Source: Orbaceae bacterium ESL0721 (GTDB taxonomy: Bacteria; Pseudomonadota; Gammaproteobacteria; Enterobacterales; Orbaceae). From it: 64,000 nt of DNA. The DNA is taken from positions 1,054,001 through 1,118,000 of the forward strand of contig JAQTHZ010000001.1 in assembly GCA_029433365.1 (NCBI GenBank). Reading direction: 5' to 3'. Position numbers and translations under genes: made by a program. Under the pieces are notes generated by a model, which was given only the letters and a program-made list of their open reading frames with translations, did not search any database and had not been told where the DNA came from. Positions 49,235 through 58,625 of the stretch are shown here, in pieces (the first letter of the stretch is position 1; each line of letters begins with the position of its first letter).

Positions 49235-50536
49235 ATCACTATTTATTGGATTACGACTCGAAAAAATAGCCGCTGATTTAACTTTATGCATTGTTTTACT
49301 TGCTGAAATAAAACGTAATGTTTTAAAGAAACCAAGTAAATTAGCTAAATGCATACGATATAATAGACGATGAATTTGCAGTGCTATCCACCCTTTTACA
49401 CCCATCTGACGACTACCAACTAAGGTTACAACACCTTGAGCAGTATCATGTAAGGATATAATGGTACCTTTATCATGGTAAACAAATGTTTTTAATGGTT
49501 TGTTTTTTAACATGTTAACAATATTTTCAGCGCAAATTTTTGCCATTCCATGTGCGGCTTGTGCGGTCGGAGGAGCAGGACGTCCGTTCTCTTGTAATGC
49601 ACTTGCACAGTCACCAATAGCAAAAATATTATCATCACGTGTAGTCTGAAGTGTTGGTTTTACAACTAATTGATTCGAACGACTTGATTCAAGTCCACCA
49701 ATATCTTTTAAGAAGTTAGGTGCTTTAACGCCGGCAGTCCAGATCATAATATCTGCTTTAATAAGATCACCCTCTTTAGGGTAAAAACCATCACTTTCTG
49801 CTTTGGTAATCATAGTATTAGTTAATACTTTAATTCCACGTTTTTCGAGAGTTTTCGTAATATCTTTTGCGGTTTTTTCAGGTAATGCAGGTAAAATCCG
49901 TGGAGCTGCTTCAACAACGGTAACAGAGAGAAGATCCGAACACATTTTATTATGTCCACATACGCCAAATGTTTCAACCATTGCTGGGAGTTCAGAAGCG
50001 AGCTCAACCCCAGTCGCACCACCTCCAACAATAGCAATTTGAATCTTATCTTTTTCTTGATTTTTATGGTTAGCAATAGATGAACAGAAGCTGGTAAATT
50101 TGGCAATTAATATTTCACGTAATTTGATTGCTGAGTTTTGATCTTCTAAAAAGATACAGTTATCTTTAACGCCTGGTGTACCAAAATCATTTGCAGTACT
50201 ACCAATTGCCATAACTAAAATATCATAATCTAAAGTAAGCTGTTCACCGTTCATATCAGTAATAAAAAGGTGCTTATCTTCACGATTAATATTAATTAAA
50301 CTACCCTGTTTAAATAGAAAATGGTGCTGCTCTGCTTGTGCAGCATAATAGATATTATCTACTTGTTCATCTAATACCCCTGTTGCAAGTTCATGCAATA
50401 GTGGTTTCCAAAGATGATATGCATTTTGATCAATAAGAGTGACTTCAGCTTGTTGCGATTTACCTAATGTATCACCGAGACGTGTTACCAGTTCTAAACC
50501 ACCCGCACCACCACCAACAATAATAATTTTTTTCAT
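49217..50536 (-). CDS. ndh: NADH:quinone dehydrogenase type II
   Basis: Single-subunit, non-proton-pumping NADH dehydrogenase on the inner face of the membrane, feeding electrons to quinones. 439 residues (E. coli 434). FAD motif [23 protein letters not shown] motif [36 protein letters not shown]-like FAD contact, with the C-terminal membrane-associating region. An FNR-like site lies 65-78 bases upstream, consistent with anaerobic repression as in E. coli. Tail-to-tail overlap with rnhB. Confidence 0.95.
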   Translation of the reverse strand: MKKIIIVGGGAGGLELVTRLGDTLGKSQQAEVTLIDQNAYHLWKPLLHELATGVLDEQVDNIYYAAQAEQHHFLFKQGSLININREDKHLFITDMNGEQLTLDYDILVMAIGSTANDFGTPGVKDNCIFLEDQNSAIKLREILIAKFTSFCSSIANHKNQEKDKIQIAIVGGGATGVELASELPAMVETFGVCGHNKMCSDLLSVTVVEAAPRILPALPEKTAKDITKTLEKRGIKVLTNTMITKAESDGFYPKEGDLIKADIMIWTAGVKAPNFLKDIGGLESSRSNQLVVKPTLQTTRDDNIFAIGDCASALQENGRPAPPTAQAAHGMAKICAENIVNMLKNKPLKTFVYHDKGTIISLHDTAQGVVTLVGSRQMGVKGWIALQIHRLLYRMHLANLLGFFKTLRFISASKTMHKVKSAAIFSSRNPINSDLTKRK

Positions 50537-50600
50537 AACTTTTGCCTTTTGGTTTGAGTGCGAATATCATACTAAATCAGTATGACTTTATCTATCATTT

Positions 50601-50614
50601 TTGATTACTATCAG
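50601..50614 (-). promoter_or_regulatory. FNR-like box upstream of ndh
   Basis: TTGAT-TACT-ATCAG matches the FNR consensus except for the last base. It lies in the 226 bp ndh/hlyD-family divergent spacer; E. coli ndh is FNR-repressed. Confidence 0.5.
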
Positions 50615-50762
50615 GTCGCAATAACATTTACTAATCACTTGTAGGCAGTACATTTTACGAACAATCGTCAGCCAATCTGTTACAAATATTATTGCCTTTT
50701 TTGTCGGGAAGATTACTATAATTTCCTGATCTTTTCTGACTGCCATCTTATAAGAAAAAGCT

Positions 50763-51734
50763 ATGAATAAAAAAATCTTTATTACTATTGCGTTTATCAT
50801 TATTTCACTCTCAATTACCGTTCTTGTTCGATCACATAACAGTGGGTTAATTTTGCAAGGAGAGGTAGATGCACCTAGTGTCACGGTTACATCTAAAGCA
50901 AAAGGGCGTGTGCAAGATATTTTTGTTAATCGTGGCGATGATGTTACTGCACAAACATTATTAATCTTACTAGACAGTCCAGAATTATTAGCACAAGTTA
51001 ATGGGGCAAAAGCGGCCAGAGATCAAGCCCAAGCACAACTAGAACTCTCAAAAAATGGGACACGAGAGGAGAGCATCCGTTATTATGAGGCGCTCTTAAA
51101 ACAGGCTAAAGTGACCTATGATAATGCCTCACGCGAATATGAACGTAACAAGGCAATTTCCGCTAAAGGGTATGTCTCTCAATCTATTTTAGATGATGCC
51201 TTACGAACACGTGATGCAGCGTTTCAACAGGTACAATCTGCACAAGCTAATTTAGATCAAGCCAAACATGGTGATCGAATCGAACAGCGACAAATTTATG
51301 AAGCGCAGCTACAGCAGGCAGAAGAGCAGTTAAAACAGTTAGTGATTCAATATGACGATCTACAGGTTAAAGCGCCTATTGAGGGGGAGATCGGATCTAT
51401 TCCTGCTGAAATAGGAGAGCTATTTAACGCCGGTAGTCCACTACTTACTATCACACGCCTTTCGCAAGCCTATTTTGTATTTAATATCCGCGAAGATATT
51501 ATGGCGACAATCCATAAAGGTGATCATGTTAGCATTACCGTTCCCGCTTTAGGCAATAAAACAGTTGAAGCAGAGATTCGCTATATTGCCCCGATGGGTG
51601 ATTATGCAACCAAAAGAGCGACCCGCGCTACAGGTGATTTTGACCTTAAAACCTTCGAAGTAAGATTATACCCAACCTCCCCTATTGAAAATTTACGCGT
51701 TGGCATGAGTGCTCTCTGGGAATCAAAACATTAA
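50763..51734 (+). CDS. HlyD/membrane-fusion family periplasmic adaptor
   Basis: Periplasmic adaptor subunit anchored by one N-terminal helix (residues 4-22, FITIAFIIISLSITVLV). 323 residues. Order: lipoyl half (VTVTSKAKGRVQDIFVNRGDDV), a long coiled-coil hairpin of about 120 residues (rich in QAQAQLEL, AQANLDQAK, QQAEEQLKQL), second lipoyl half (VKAPIEGEIGSIPAEIGELF) and beta barrel. Resembles YhiI/YbhG-type adaptors. Two ABC-2 permease genes follow; the three look like one efflux unit. Confidence 0.9.
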   Translation: MNKKIFITIAFIIISLSITVLVRSHNSGLILQGEVDAPSVTVTSKAKGRVQDIFVNRGDDVTAQTLLILLDSPELLAQVNGAKAARDQAQAQLELSKNGTREESIRYYEALLKQAKVTYDNASREYERNKAISAKGYVSQSILDDALRTRDAAFQQVQSAQANLDQAKHGDRIEQRQIYEAQLQQAEEQLKQLVIQYDDLQVKAPIEGEIGSIPAEIGELFNAGSPLLTITRLSQAYFVFNIREDIMATIHKGDHVSITVPALGNKTVEAEIRYIAPMGDYATKRATRATGDFDLKTFEVRLYPTSPIENLRVGMSALWESKH

Positions 51735-51781
51735 TTTTTTTGTTAACAACACTATCTGGAAACTATTGTTAAATAACTATT

Positions 51782-52912
51782 ATGGATTTTATCAGTTGTT
51801 TTAAAAAAGCCTTTAATAATGAAATAGCTTGGATCTTCAAACACTTTACCACCCACTGGTTGATGTGGATTTTGCCGCTGGCTATTTTTATCTTAATTAG
51901 CAGTATTTTTCATCGTGGTGTACTATTTGATCTGCCAGTTGGTTATATAGATCAAGATAAAAGCGAACTCTCTCGTGAGATTATTCGTGATCTAGATGCG
52001 GCAGCTCATGCTGATTTAATCAACTATGATAGCGATCTCGATCAGGCAAAATTGGGGCTACAGAAATCAACTATTTATGCTCTTCTCTATATTCCTCCCA
52101 ATTTTGAAGCTGATCTGTTATCTGGTCGCCAACCAACCCCCTTTCTCTACTATAATGCACTCTATTACAGCGCTGGACTCTATTCGATTATGGATTATTC
52201 TGGGTTAATTACCACCTTGAATGAACGCTATCGTACGGTCTTGGCAAATAAAATCGGCTTAACTGTTCCCCCATTAGCAAAAATAAATTTTAATTATGAT
52301 GGACTCTATAATAGCAGTGGTAACTCAATGTACTTTCAGCAGTTTTCAGCAGTTGTCCATCTATTACAGCTCTTTGTTGTAAGTTTAACTATTCATCTAC
52401 TAGGGAAATTACCGCAACGGACTCGACCAAATTACGCATTTGTATTAGGTAAACTTGCACCATACACAATTTGGTATACCGCGCTACTCATTTTTGAGAT
52501 TGCACTACTGGTCTTTTTCTCACATGCAAGGGTTTCAGGATCCCCTATTGCAATGCTTATTGTGGTCTTTTTCTATGTTATGGCAGCACAGAGTATTGGT
52601 GTCTTACTGTTTAGTTTTACTAAAACAACCATTGATGCTTATATGTATATTGGTCTATTAGTGGGATTAGCTTTAACCTATTCCGGTACAATGGTTCCTG
52701 AACTTGCCATGCCCAAAGTAGCTCAAGTTATCTCATCGATTGAACCACTAACTTATGCATTAAATAGATTATTTGATCTCTTTTTACGCCATACCGACTA
52801 TCTATCGGTATTTAAAACGTGCTCCATTTTGCTCATCTATCCATTTATCATCACACTCTTAGTGAGAAAACGGCTGGTTAAAAGGTTATACCATAAGGAG
52901 GAGTCAGTATGA
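51782..52912 (+). CDS. ABC-2 type permease, YhhJ/YbhS-like (first)
   Basis: Inner-membrane permease of the ABC-2 class. 376 residues. An N-terminal helix (WLMWILPLAIFILISSIF) is followed by a large periplasmic domain that starts with LPVGYIDQDKSELSREI, a conserved feature of YhhJ/YbhS/YbhR proteins, and then five C-terminal helices, the last after a SSIEPLTYALNRLFDLFL segment. It starts 47 bases after the adaptor gene and overlaps the next permease gene by four bases. Confidence 0.88.
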   Translation: MDFISCFKKAFNNEIAWIFKHFTTHWLMWILPLAIFILISSIFHRGVLFDLPVGYIDQDKSELSREIIRDLDAAAHADLINYDSDLDQAKLGLQKSTIYALLYIPPNFEADLLSGRQPTPFLYYNALYYSAGLYSIMDYSGLITTLNERYRTVLANKIGLTVPPLAKINFNYDGLYNSSGNSMYFQQFSAVVHLLQLFVVSLTIHLLGKLPQRTRPNYAFVLGKLAPYTIWYTALLIFEIALLVFFSHARVSGSPIAMLIVVFFYVMAAQSIGVLLFSFTKTTIDAYMYIGLLVGLALTYSGTMVPELAMPKVAQVISSIEPLTYALNRLFDLFLRHTDYLSVFKTCSILLIYPFIITLLVRKRLVKRLYHKEESV

Positions 52913-54060
52913 GTGGCGCGATAAAGCTATTTTGGAGCGCTTTTAAAAGATTACTAGGACGATTACTTGGGCAACCAAAGTGGTTATTACTGCTTATCTC
53001 TGTCTCATTTATGAGCCTTGTATATAGTAATGGGACTATTATTAATCTGCCAATTGCGGTGGTTGATATGGATCATAGTAAAGCCAGCCGCGATCTTATA
53101 AGAGCATTAAGTACTAGCTCAAAAATCGAAACGATTATGTATGACAGTTCACTCAAAGCCTATGATGATATTAATAATCGTAAACTGTTTGCTGTAATTA
53201 CAATTCCACGTAATTTTGAAAAACATCTATTACATGGTGATCAGATCACTATTCCTGCTTATGGTGATGCAACAAGTCGGCTAGTCAATGGATTAATTCA
53301 ACGCGATCTACAAGCCATCTATCAGCAAGTACTGACTGATTATAATACTAAGCTAATGTTAAATAGTGGCTTTTCATCTCAGCAAATTACTACCATATTA
53401 TCACCAATTAAAGCGCAAACTGACCCGCTATATAATGCTGGTGCTAGCTTTGCGGCAATCACATTCCCAGGGCTTTTAGTGATGCTGTTGCAACACTCTT
53501 TTTTAATTGCTTCAACACGAACTAACATCACATTAAACACACTACCACAAGGTAGGCCGCCAAAAAGTTACTTGATTGGTAGTCTCTGTGGATTATTACC
53601 GATCTGGTTATTTTTATCGATCGTCCTATTTGGGTTATGGCCTTGGGTTTTAGGTTATCGTCAACTTGCTTCACTACCCACAATTTTAATGATGTCGTTT
53701 CCACTTCTATTGGGTGCTTTAGGGTTAAGTAAACTCTTAACAGAGTGTTTAAATAGTATTGAGATGATCTACCTCACATTAGCATTTTTAACAACGCCAG
53801 TATTTTACCTATCCGGCACAATTTGGCCGCTAGATGCTATGCCAGACTGGGTGCAATTTGTATCAAAATTATTACCCTCAACATGGGCTACCAATATGAT
53901 TGCTGGTGTAAATCAGATGGGGGCAAATATTTCTGACTATCTCTTTAATATCTTTATGCTTTTACTACTTGGGGCAATTTACGGATCACTTGGTATTTTT
54001 ATTTCAACACTACGTTCTGGGCGTTTACGCCAATATTTAAAATACTATTTATCTCGCTAA
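52909..54060 (+). CDS. ABC-2 type permease, YhhJ/YbhR-like (second)
   Basis: Second permease of the pair. 383 residues with the same plan: helix 1 (WLLLLISVSFMSLVY), periplasmic domain beginning INLPIAVVDMDHSKASRDLI, and five C-terminal helices containing TPVFYLSGTIWPLDAMP and the FVSKLLPSTWATNMIAG segment. The start overlaps the previous stop (ATGA). No ATP-binding subunit gene is present upstream, within or downstream of the unit, unlike yhiI-rbbA-yhhJ or ybhGFSR of E. coli. Confidence 0.88.
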   Translation: MSGAIKLFWSAFKRLLGRLLGQPKWLLLLISVSFMSLVYSNGTIINLPIAVVDMDHSKASRDLIRALSTSSKIETIMYDSSLKAYDDINNRKLFAVITIPRNFEKHLLHGDQITIPAYGDATSRLVNGLIQRDLQAIYQQVLTDYNTKLMLNSGFSSQQITTILSPIKAQTDPLYNAGASFAAITFPGLLVMLLQHSFLIASTRTNITLNTLPQGRPPKSYLIGSLCGLLPIWLFLSIVLFGLWPWVLGYRQLASLPTILMMSFPLLLGALGLSKLLTECLNSIEMIYLTLAFLTTPVFYLSGTIWPLDAMPDWVQFVSKLLPSTWATNMIAGVNQMGANISDYLFNIFMLLLLGAIYGSLGIFISTLRSGRLRQYLKYYLSR

Positions 54061-54182
54061 TTAATGATGAGATTATTTTTTAAAAGAGAAGAGATATTTA
54101 AGTTATCAGTAAGTTAATTTATCGCTTATAAAGCAGTTAATTCCATACAAAAACTATGAGAATGCAAGATCATTTATAGTGA

Positions 54183-54196
54183 AATGTTTTAGGGTT
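54183..54196 (-). repeat. Interspersed intergenic 14-mer, copy 5
   Basis: Exact AACCCTAAAACATT on the minus strand, in the 218-bp spacer between the second permease gene and menA. Confidence 0.75.
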
Positions 54197-54293
54197 GCAC
54201 TACGATTATGTGCAGAGCAGATGAATATATCTCCAATTATTGTTATTCTCTTCTTAAATATAGATGCTTACAAATTAAGTGATTGATATTACG

Positions 54294-55196
54294 ATGAGAA
54301 TAAAATGGTATCCTCTTCTAATTAGCTTACGTTTGAAAACGTTACCTCTTGCTCTCTCCACGATTTTAGCTGGCAATGCGCTTGCTTATTGGCAACATAA
54401 AATGGCTTTAAGTGTTATGTTTTTATCACTTATTACTGCCAGTTTATTACAGATCTTATCGAATCTAGCGAATGATTATGGCGATACAATTAAAGGGGTT
54501 GATCAAAGCAGTCGTGAAGGACCTGAAAGAGGTATTCAGTTAGGATTAATTACCCTCCCCGAATTAAAACGGGTCATCGAAATTACCATCTGTTTATCAA
54601 TAATCTCTGGTTTATGTTTACTGCTTTTAGCTTGTCATACCTTTCAGGAACTATTAGGTTTTTTACTATTAGGCGCTATCTCAATCGTTGCAGCTATTAC
54701 CTATACTGTCGGGAGAAATCCATATGGATATCGTGGGCTTGGGGACATATCAGTACTCATCTTTTTTGGTTTAGTTAGCATAATGGGGAGTTTCTATTTA
54801 CAGACAAAACAGTTACCGATTTTTTTAATTTGGCCTGCTGTTGGATTGGGGCTATTAATTGTTGCTGTATTAAATATTAATAATCTACGCGATTATGATA
54901 GTGATCTTATCCATCATAAAAGAACTTTAATCGTATTAATGGGGAGAAAAAACGGCGGTTACTACCATATAAGCTTATTGGTTATCTCACTTTTGATGTT
55001 GATACATTTCTCCTACTACTATTTACAGAGTATCTGGGCGTGGCTCTTCTTATTAACGTTACCTCTATTTTATCTACACAGCCGCGCTATTTTGCGTAGC
55101 CAAACTAGTAAAACTATTGCGCCACTCTTTCCTCAAATGATCAAACTTGCTTTATTAACTAATTTATTTTATTGTTTGGGAATTATTTTAAGTTGA
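54294..55196 (+). CDS. menA: 1,4-dihydroxy-2-naphthoate polyprenyltransferase MenA
   Basis: Membrane prenyltransferase of menaquinone synthesis. 300 residues from the chosen ATG (E. coli 308), about eight to nine helices. First Asp-rich motif QILSNLANDYGDTIKG; second NINNLRDYDSD; also AAITYTVGRNPYGYRGLGDISV. GTG 54279 is an alternative start; ATG 54294 follows a weak AAGTGA. It is followed by rraA, as in E. coli. Indicates that menaquinone serves anaerobic respiration. Confidence 0.93.
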   Translation: MRIKWYPLLISLRLKTLPLALSTILAGNALAYWQHKMALSVMFLSLITASLLQILSNLANDYGDTIKGVDQSSREGPERGIQLGLITLPELKRVIEITICLSIISGLCLLLLACHTFQELLGFLLLGAISIVAAITYTVGRNPYGYRGLGDISVLIFFGLVSIMGSFYLQTKQLPIFLIWPAVGLGLLIVAVLNINNLRDYDSDLIHHKRTLIVLMGRKNGGYYHISLLVISLLMLIHFSYYYLQSIWAWLFLLTLPLFYLHSRAILRSQTSKTIAPLFPQMIKLALLTNLFYCLGIILS

Positions 55197-55318
55197 TTGA
55201 TAATTACACATTACTCGTAGTCGTTTATATGGATCTAATCAGATAACGGTTACGTTAAAAAATCAGCATAACAGTTAGGTTATCAATTCAAAAATGCAGA
55301 TAGCAAGGAGTGTTAATA

Positions 55319-55810
55319 ATGGAATTCGATACATCGATTCTTTGTGATTACTATCCAGAAGATATTAATGTAGTAGAACCTATATTCAGTAATTTCGGTG
55401 GTATATCCTCTTTTTCTGGTCAAGTCGTAACAGTAAAATGTTTTGAAGATAATGGACTAATCTACGAAGTCTTGCAGAGTGATGGTACAGGGAAAGTCGC
55501 AGTTATTGATGGTGGTGGTTCTATGCGCCGTGCACTTGTTGATGCAGAATTAATTGATATTGCTGTACAAAACCACTGGGAAGGTCTGATTGTTTATGGT
55601 GCAATACGCCAAGTTGATGCGATTGCTGATGCAAGAATAGGTGTTCAAGCAATTGGATCAATACCAGTTGGTGTAGATGATCAAGGTATAGGCGAAGTCG
55701 ATATTCGTATTAATTTTGGTGGTGTAACCTTCTTTTCTGGTGATTTTATCTATGCAGATAATACTGGTATTATCCTCTCTGAGATCGCACTTGATATTGA
55801 AGATAAATAA
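55319..55810 (+). CDS. rraA: Regulator of RNase E activity RraA
   Basis: Ring-shaped trimer that inhibits RNase E and alters mRNA decay. 163 residues (E. coli 161). [19 protein letters not shown] at the N-terminus, [11 protein letters not shown]-like segment, [17 protein letters not shown], and [20 protein letters not shown] at the C-terminus. AAGGAG (55305-55310) lies eight bases before ATG 55319; an ATA/ATG a few codons earlier is ignored. It sits downstream of menA by 122 bp and ends at a strong terminator. Confidence 0.95.
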   Translation: MEFDTSILCDYYPEDINVVEPIFSNFGGISSFSGQVVTVKCFEDNGLIYEVLQSDGTGKVAVIDGGGSMRRALVDAELIDIAVQNHWEGLIVYGAIRQVDAIADARIGVQAIGSIPVGVDDQGIGEVDIRINFGGVTFFSGDFIYADNTGIILSEIALDIEDK

Positions 55811-55830
55811 TATTTTAATCAGTTAATTAA

Positions 55831-55858
55831 AAAAAGGAGATCACTATCTCCTTTTTTA
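55831..55858 (+). terminator. Terminator of rraA
   Basis: AAAAAGGAGAT (55831-55841), loop CACT, ATCTCCTTTTT (55846-55856), followed by T. Confidence 0.9.
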
Positions 55859-56002
55859 AAGTACAGTAATATTAGGATTTATGACTCTTTTTATCAGTTC
55901 CAGTTATAATATTTTACTTTATCTATAATAGTTATTATCAGATAAGTAATCGTATAACTATATTAATATAACTATATTAATATAGTTATATAAAATCAGC
56001 TC

Positions 56003-57133
56003 TTATATTAAATGGTTACGTACATAACCACCTGTCACTGTTTTAATCAATCCCGCTAACTCCATATCCATTAATTTTATTGTTACTTCAGGAATTGATA
56101 AGCTGAGCTGTTCAGCAATCCTATCAACGGAAGTGGGTTGATTATGAACAATTGCAAAAATTTCAGGATGCAACACTACCTGCTCTACGGTACTAGTTTG
56201 TGATTTAGTACCTTGTGATTTACTAACTTGCGATTTAGTAACTTGTGCAACATATTGATGATAGTGCTCTAAAATATCAGTCGGATTTGTGACTAAATAG
56301 GCGCCCTGTTTGATTAACCAATGTGTTCCACTACAGTTATCGCTATTGATTTCACCAGGCAATGCAAATACATCACGGTTCTGTTCTAATGCGTAACGTG
56401 CGGTTATTAATGAGCCACTTTTTGTCGATGCTTCCACCACAAAGGTACCTAAACTAACTCCGCTAATAATTCGATTACGCCGCGGAAAGTACTCTGGACG
56501 TGCAGCTATATGTGGTAAAAATTCTGAGATAATTGCTCCACCACCTGATAGTATATCCTTTGCAAGTCTATGATTAGTTTGTGGCGTGATTGCATTCAAT
56601 CCACTACCTAAAACAGCAACTGTATTACCTGCTACATCAAGCGCACCACGATGGCATATTGCATCAATCCCCATCGCCAGACCACTCGTTATTGTTATAC
56701 CATTTATTGCCAATTCACTTGCAAAATAGCGTCCCCATGCTGCACCATACTCACTAAAGTTACGGCTGCCAACCATTGCAATTTGAGGAGAAGATAAGAG
56801 GTTATGATTACCAAGTACAAAAAGTAGAGATGGGGGTGCACTGATCTGCTTAAGCAATAGAGGATAATCTGGATCACAATAGGCAATCATCTTTCTCTCT
56901 ATGCCATTTTCACTATGATTTAACCAGATAACTGTTTTCTGGACCAACTCCTCATCTAGTTCTAAAAATAATTTTTGCTGTTTATCACCAAGTCCAAGCT
57001 CTTTAATAAGCAGTAAGCTATCAATATCATCAGGCAAGCCGTGAGGGAAAAGTTGCGCTATCTTTTTTAAGATCTGTAATTTTCCTTGCCCTATCATTGA
57101 AATTCTTAATAAGAATTCATATCTATTTAGCAT
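56003..57133 (-). CDS. dprA: DNA-processing protein DprA (Smf)
   Basis: Loads RecA on incoming single-stranded DNA during natural transformation. 376 residues. N-terminal SAM-like region, then the Rossmann DprA core: MVGSRNFSEYGAAWGRYFA, TSGLAMGIDAICHRGAL, VAVLGSGLN, FPRRNRIISG and EASTKSGSLITARYALEQ with the conserved DNA-binding residues; C-terminal winged helix (PEVTIKLMDMELAGLIKTVTGGYV). The linker between core and winged helix carries a pentapeptide repeat (TKSQV, SKSQG, TKSQT) from a 15-bp DNA repeat. Divergent from def, as in E. coli smf/def. Confidence 0.93.
   Translation of the reverse strand: MLNRYEFLLRISMIGQGKLQILKKIAQLFPHGLPDDIDSLLLIKELGLGDKQQKLFLELDEELVQKTVIWLNHSENGIERKMIAYCDPDYPLLLKQISAPPSLLFVLGNHNLLSSPQIAMVGSRNFSEYGAAWGRYFASELAINGITITSGLAMGIDAICHRGALDVAGNTVAVLGSGLNAITPQTNHRLAKDILSGGGAIISEFLPHIAARPEYFPRRNRIISGVSLGTFVVEASTKSGSLITARYALEQNRDVFALPGEINSDNCSGTHWLIKQGAYLVTNPTDILEHYHQYVAQVTKSQVSKSQGTKSQTSTVEQVVLHPEIFAIVHNQPTSVDRIAEQLSLSIPEVTIKLMDMELAGLIKTVTGGYVRNHLI
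56192..56251. repeat. 15-bp tandem array inside dprA
   Basis: Units at 56192, 56207, 56222 and 56237 (e.g. AGTACCTTGTGATTT), each encoding five residues, in frame in the linker of DprA. Confidence 0.8.
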
Positions 57134-57277
57134 CGCATTTTTTGTCCAAGAGTTGATAAATTATATTTTAACGATAGTTAGACAGTTATTAATAATGGCT
57201 ATCTATCAGCAGAATAAATGTTTACAATAGTGACAGTGCAAAATAAATTTATTTTTGAGGAGTAGATCGAAGAATTT

Positions 57278-57790
57278 ATGGCTATTTTACCTGTTTTACG
57301 TTTTCCAGATGAGCGACTTCGCAAAATTGCGAAACCTGTCACCGAAATTACCTCTGAAGTTCAAACAATTATCGATAATATGGTTGAGACCATGTATGCC
57401 GAGAATGGTATTGGACTTGCAGCAACCCAAGTAGATGTACACCAACAGATTATTGTTATTGATGTTTCAGAAGATAGAAGTGAACTTTATATTATTATTA
57501 ATCCAGAAGTGATCCAACATGCTGGAGAAACTGGAATCGAGGAAGGCTGCCTATCAGTTCCTGATAGTCATGGTTTTGTGCCCCGTTTTGAGACAATTAA
57601 AATATCCACACTTAATCGTGATGGTAAAAAGTATGAGATTGATGCAGATGGACTTCTTGCTATCTGTATTCAACATGAGATGGATCATTTAAAAGGTAAA
57701 CTTTTTGTTGACTATTTATCACCGTTAAAACGCCAACGCATTGAGCAGAAAATGAAGAAAATAGCACGGGAAGAGAGCAAGAGTAGATAA
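57278..57790 (+). CDS. def: Peptide deformylase
   Basis: Metalloenzyme removing the N-formyl group from nascent proteins. 170 residues (E. coli 169). Motif 1 GIGLAATQ, motif 2 EEGCLSVP with the metal Cys, motif 3 QHEMDHLKG with both His and the catalytic Glu. The ATG is preceded by GAGGAG. The gene fmt, nearly always next to def, does not follow; converging grpE does. Confidence 0.97.
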   Translation: MAILPVLRFPDERLRKIAKPVTEITSEVQTIIDNMVETMYAENGIGLAATQVDVHQQIIVIDVSEDRSELYIIINPEVIQHAGETGIEEGCLSVPDSHGFVPRFETIKISTLNRDGKKYEIDADGLLAICIQHEMDHLKGKLFVDYLSPLKRQRIEQKMKKIAREESKSR

Positions 57791-57822
57791 AAATACCTAT
57801 CTCCCACAGGAGATAGGTAAAT
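57790..57822. terminator. Terminator between def and grpE
   Basis: TACCTATCTCC (57794-57804) pairs with GGAGATAGGTA (57809-57819). On the minus strand it is followed by TTTTT, so it serves grpE best, while def ends right at its base. Confidence 0.85.
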
Positions 57823-57844
57823 TCATATAGTGATTATTGAAATT

Positions 57845-58426
57845 TTACTTTGCAACAACAACCATTGCAGGACGAAGAAGCCGACCATTTAAGGTGTAGC
57901 CACGTTGAATGGTATTTACAATTTGACCTGATTTATGTTCAGGTGATTCAACCATACTGATCGCTTGATGAAATTCAGGATTAAGTTGATCGCCTTCTGT
58001 ACTTACCACTTCAATACCAAATTTTTTCACTGTATCTAAGAATGATTTTAGGGTTAATTCTAATCCTTCAATCATCGCTTTATGTTCTGGATTACTTTTA
58101 TCGGTTGACTCTAATGCACGTTCTAAATTATCGATAACCGGTAAAAGTTCGTTAGAAAATTTTTCTAAAGCAAATTTATGCGCTTTTTCAACATCTTGCT
58201 CAACACGTTTGCGTACATTTTCAATTTCAGCGCGTGCGCGTATTGCCGCTTCACTCTCATTTTTCTTTGCTACTTGTAGCTCTTTTTCTAATTCAGCAAT
58301 ACGCTGGTCTTTTGCTTTAATTAACTCATTTTCATCAACTACTTGGCTATCTTCGGATACGGTATCCGTTGAATTTGTAGGATCGATATTGTTATCATGT
58401 TCTGATACTGTTTTTTCTTGATTCAT
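57845..58426 (-). CDS. grpE: Nucleotide exchange factor GrpE
   Basis: Exchange factor of the DnaK chaperone. 193 residues from the chosen ATG (E. coli 197). An acidic N-terminus, a long helix ([35 protein letters not shown], in part) and the beta domain with [14 protein letters not shown] and [27 protein letters not shown] (in part). GGAG is eight bases before ATG 58426; the longer frame start would lie inside the heat-shock promoter and is rejected. Divergent from nadK as in E. coli. Confidence 0.96.
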   Translation of the reverse strand: MNQEKTVSEHDNNIDPTNSTDTVSEDSQVVDENELIKAKDQRIAELEKELQVAKKNESEAAIRARAEIENVRKRVEQDVEKAHKFALEKFSNELLPVIDNLERALESTDKSNPEHKAMIEGLELTLKSFLDTVKKFGIEVVSTEGDQLNPEFHQAISMVESPEHKSGQIVNTIQRGYTLNGRLLRPAMVVVAK

Positions 58427-58469
58427 AATAGATGCTCCAAAAGAGTCGTAAATAGGTCTAATAACGATT

Positions 58470-58498
58470 ATTATGGGGATATTTTTATTTATTACAAG
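58470..58498 (-). promoter_or_regulatory. Sigma-32 heat-shock promoter of grpE
   Basis: On the minus strand CTTGTAA (58498-58492), 13 bases, CCCCATAAT (58478-58470): a close match to the sigma-32 consensus CTTGAAA-N11-16-CCCCATNT. Confidence 0.8.
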
Positions 58499-58625
58499 AC
58501 TCAACTTATAGTGATGAGTTTTTTCACTCTCTAGTTTTTATAAAAATGTTAAAAAACATTATAAATATTTATTTAAATACAGTAAGTTAATGTTAATAAT
58601 TTAACCCGTGAGTAAGGAAAATATG

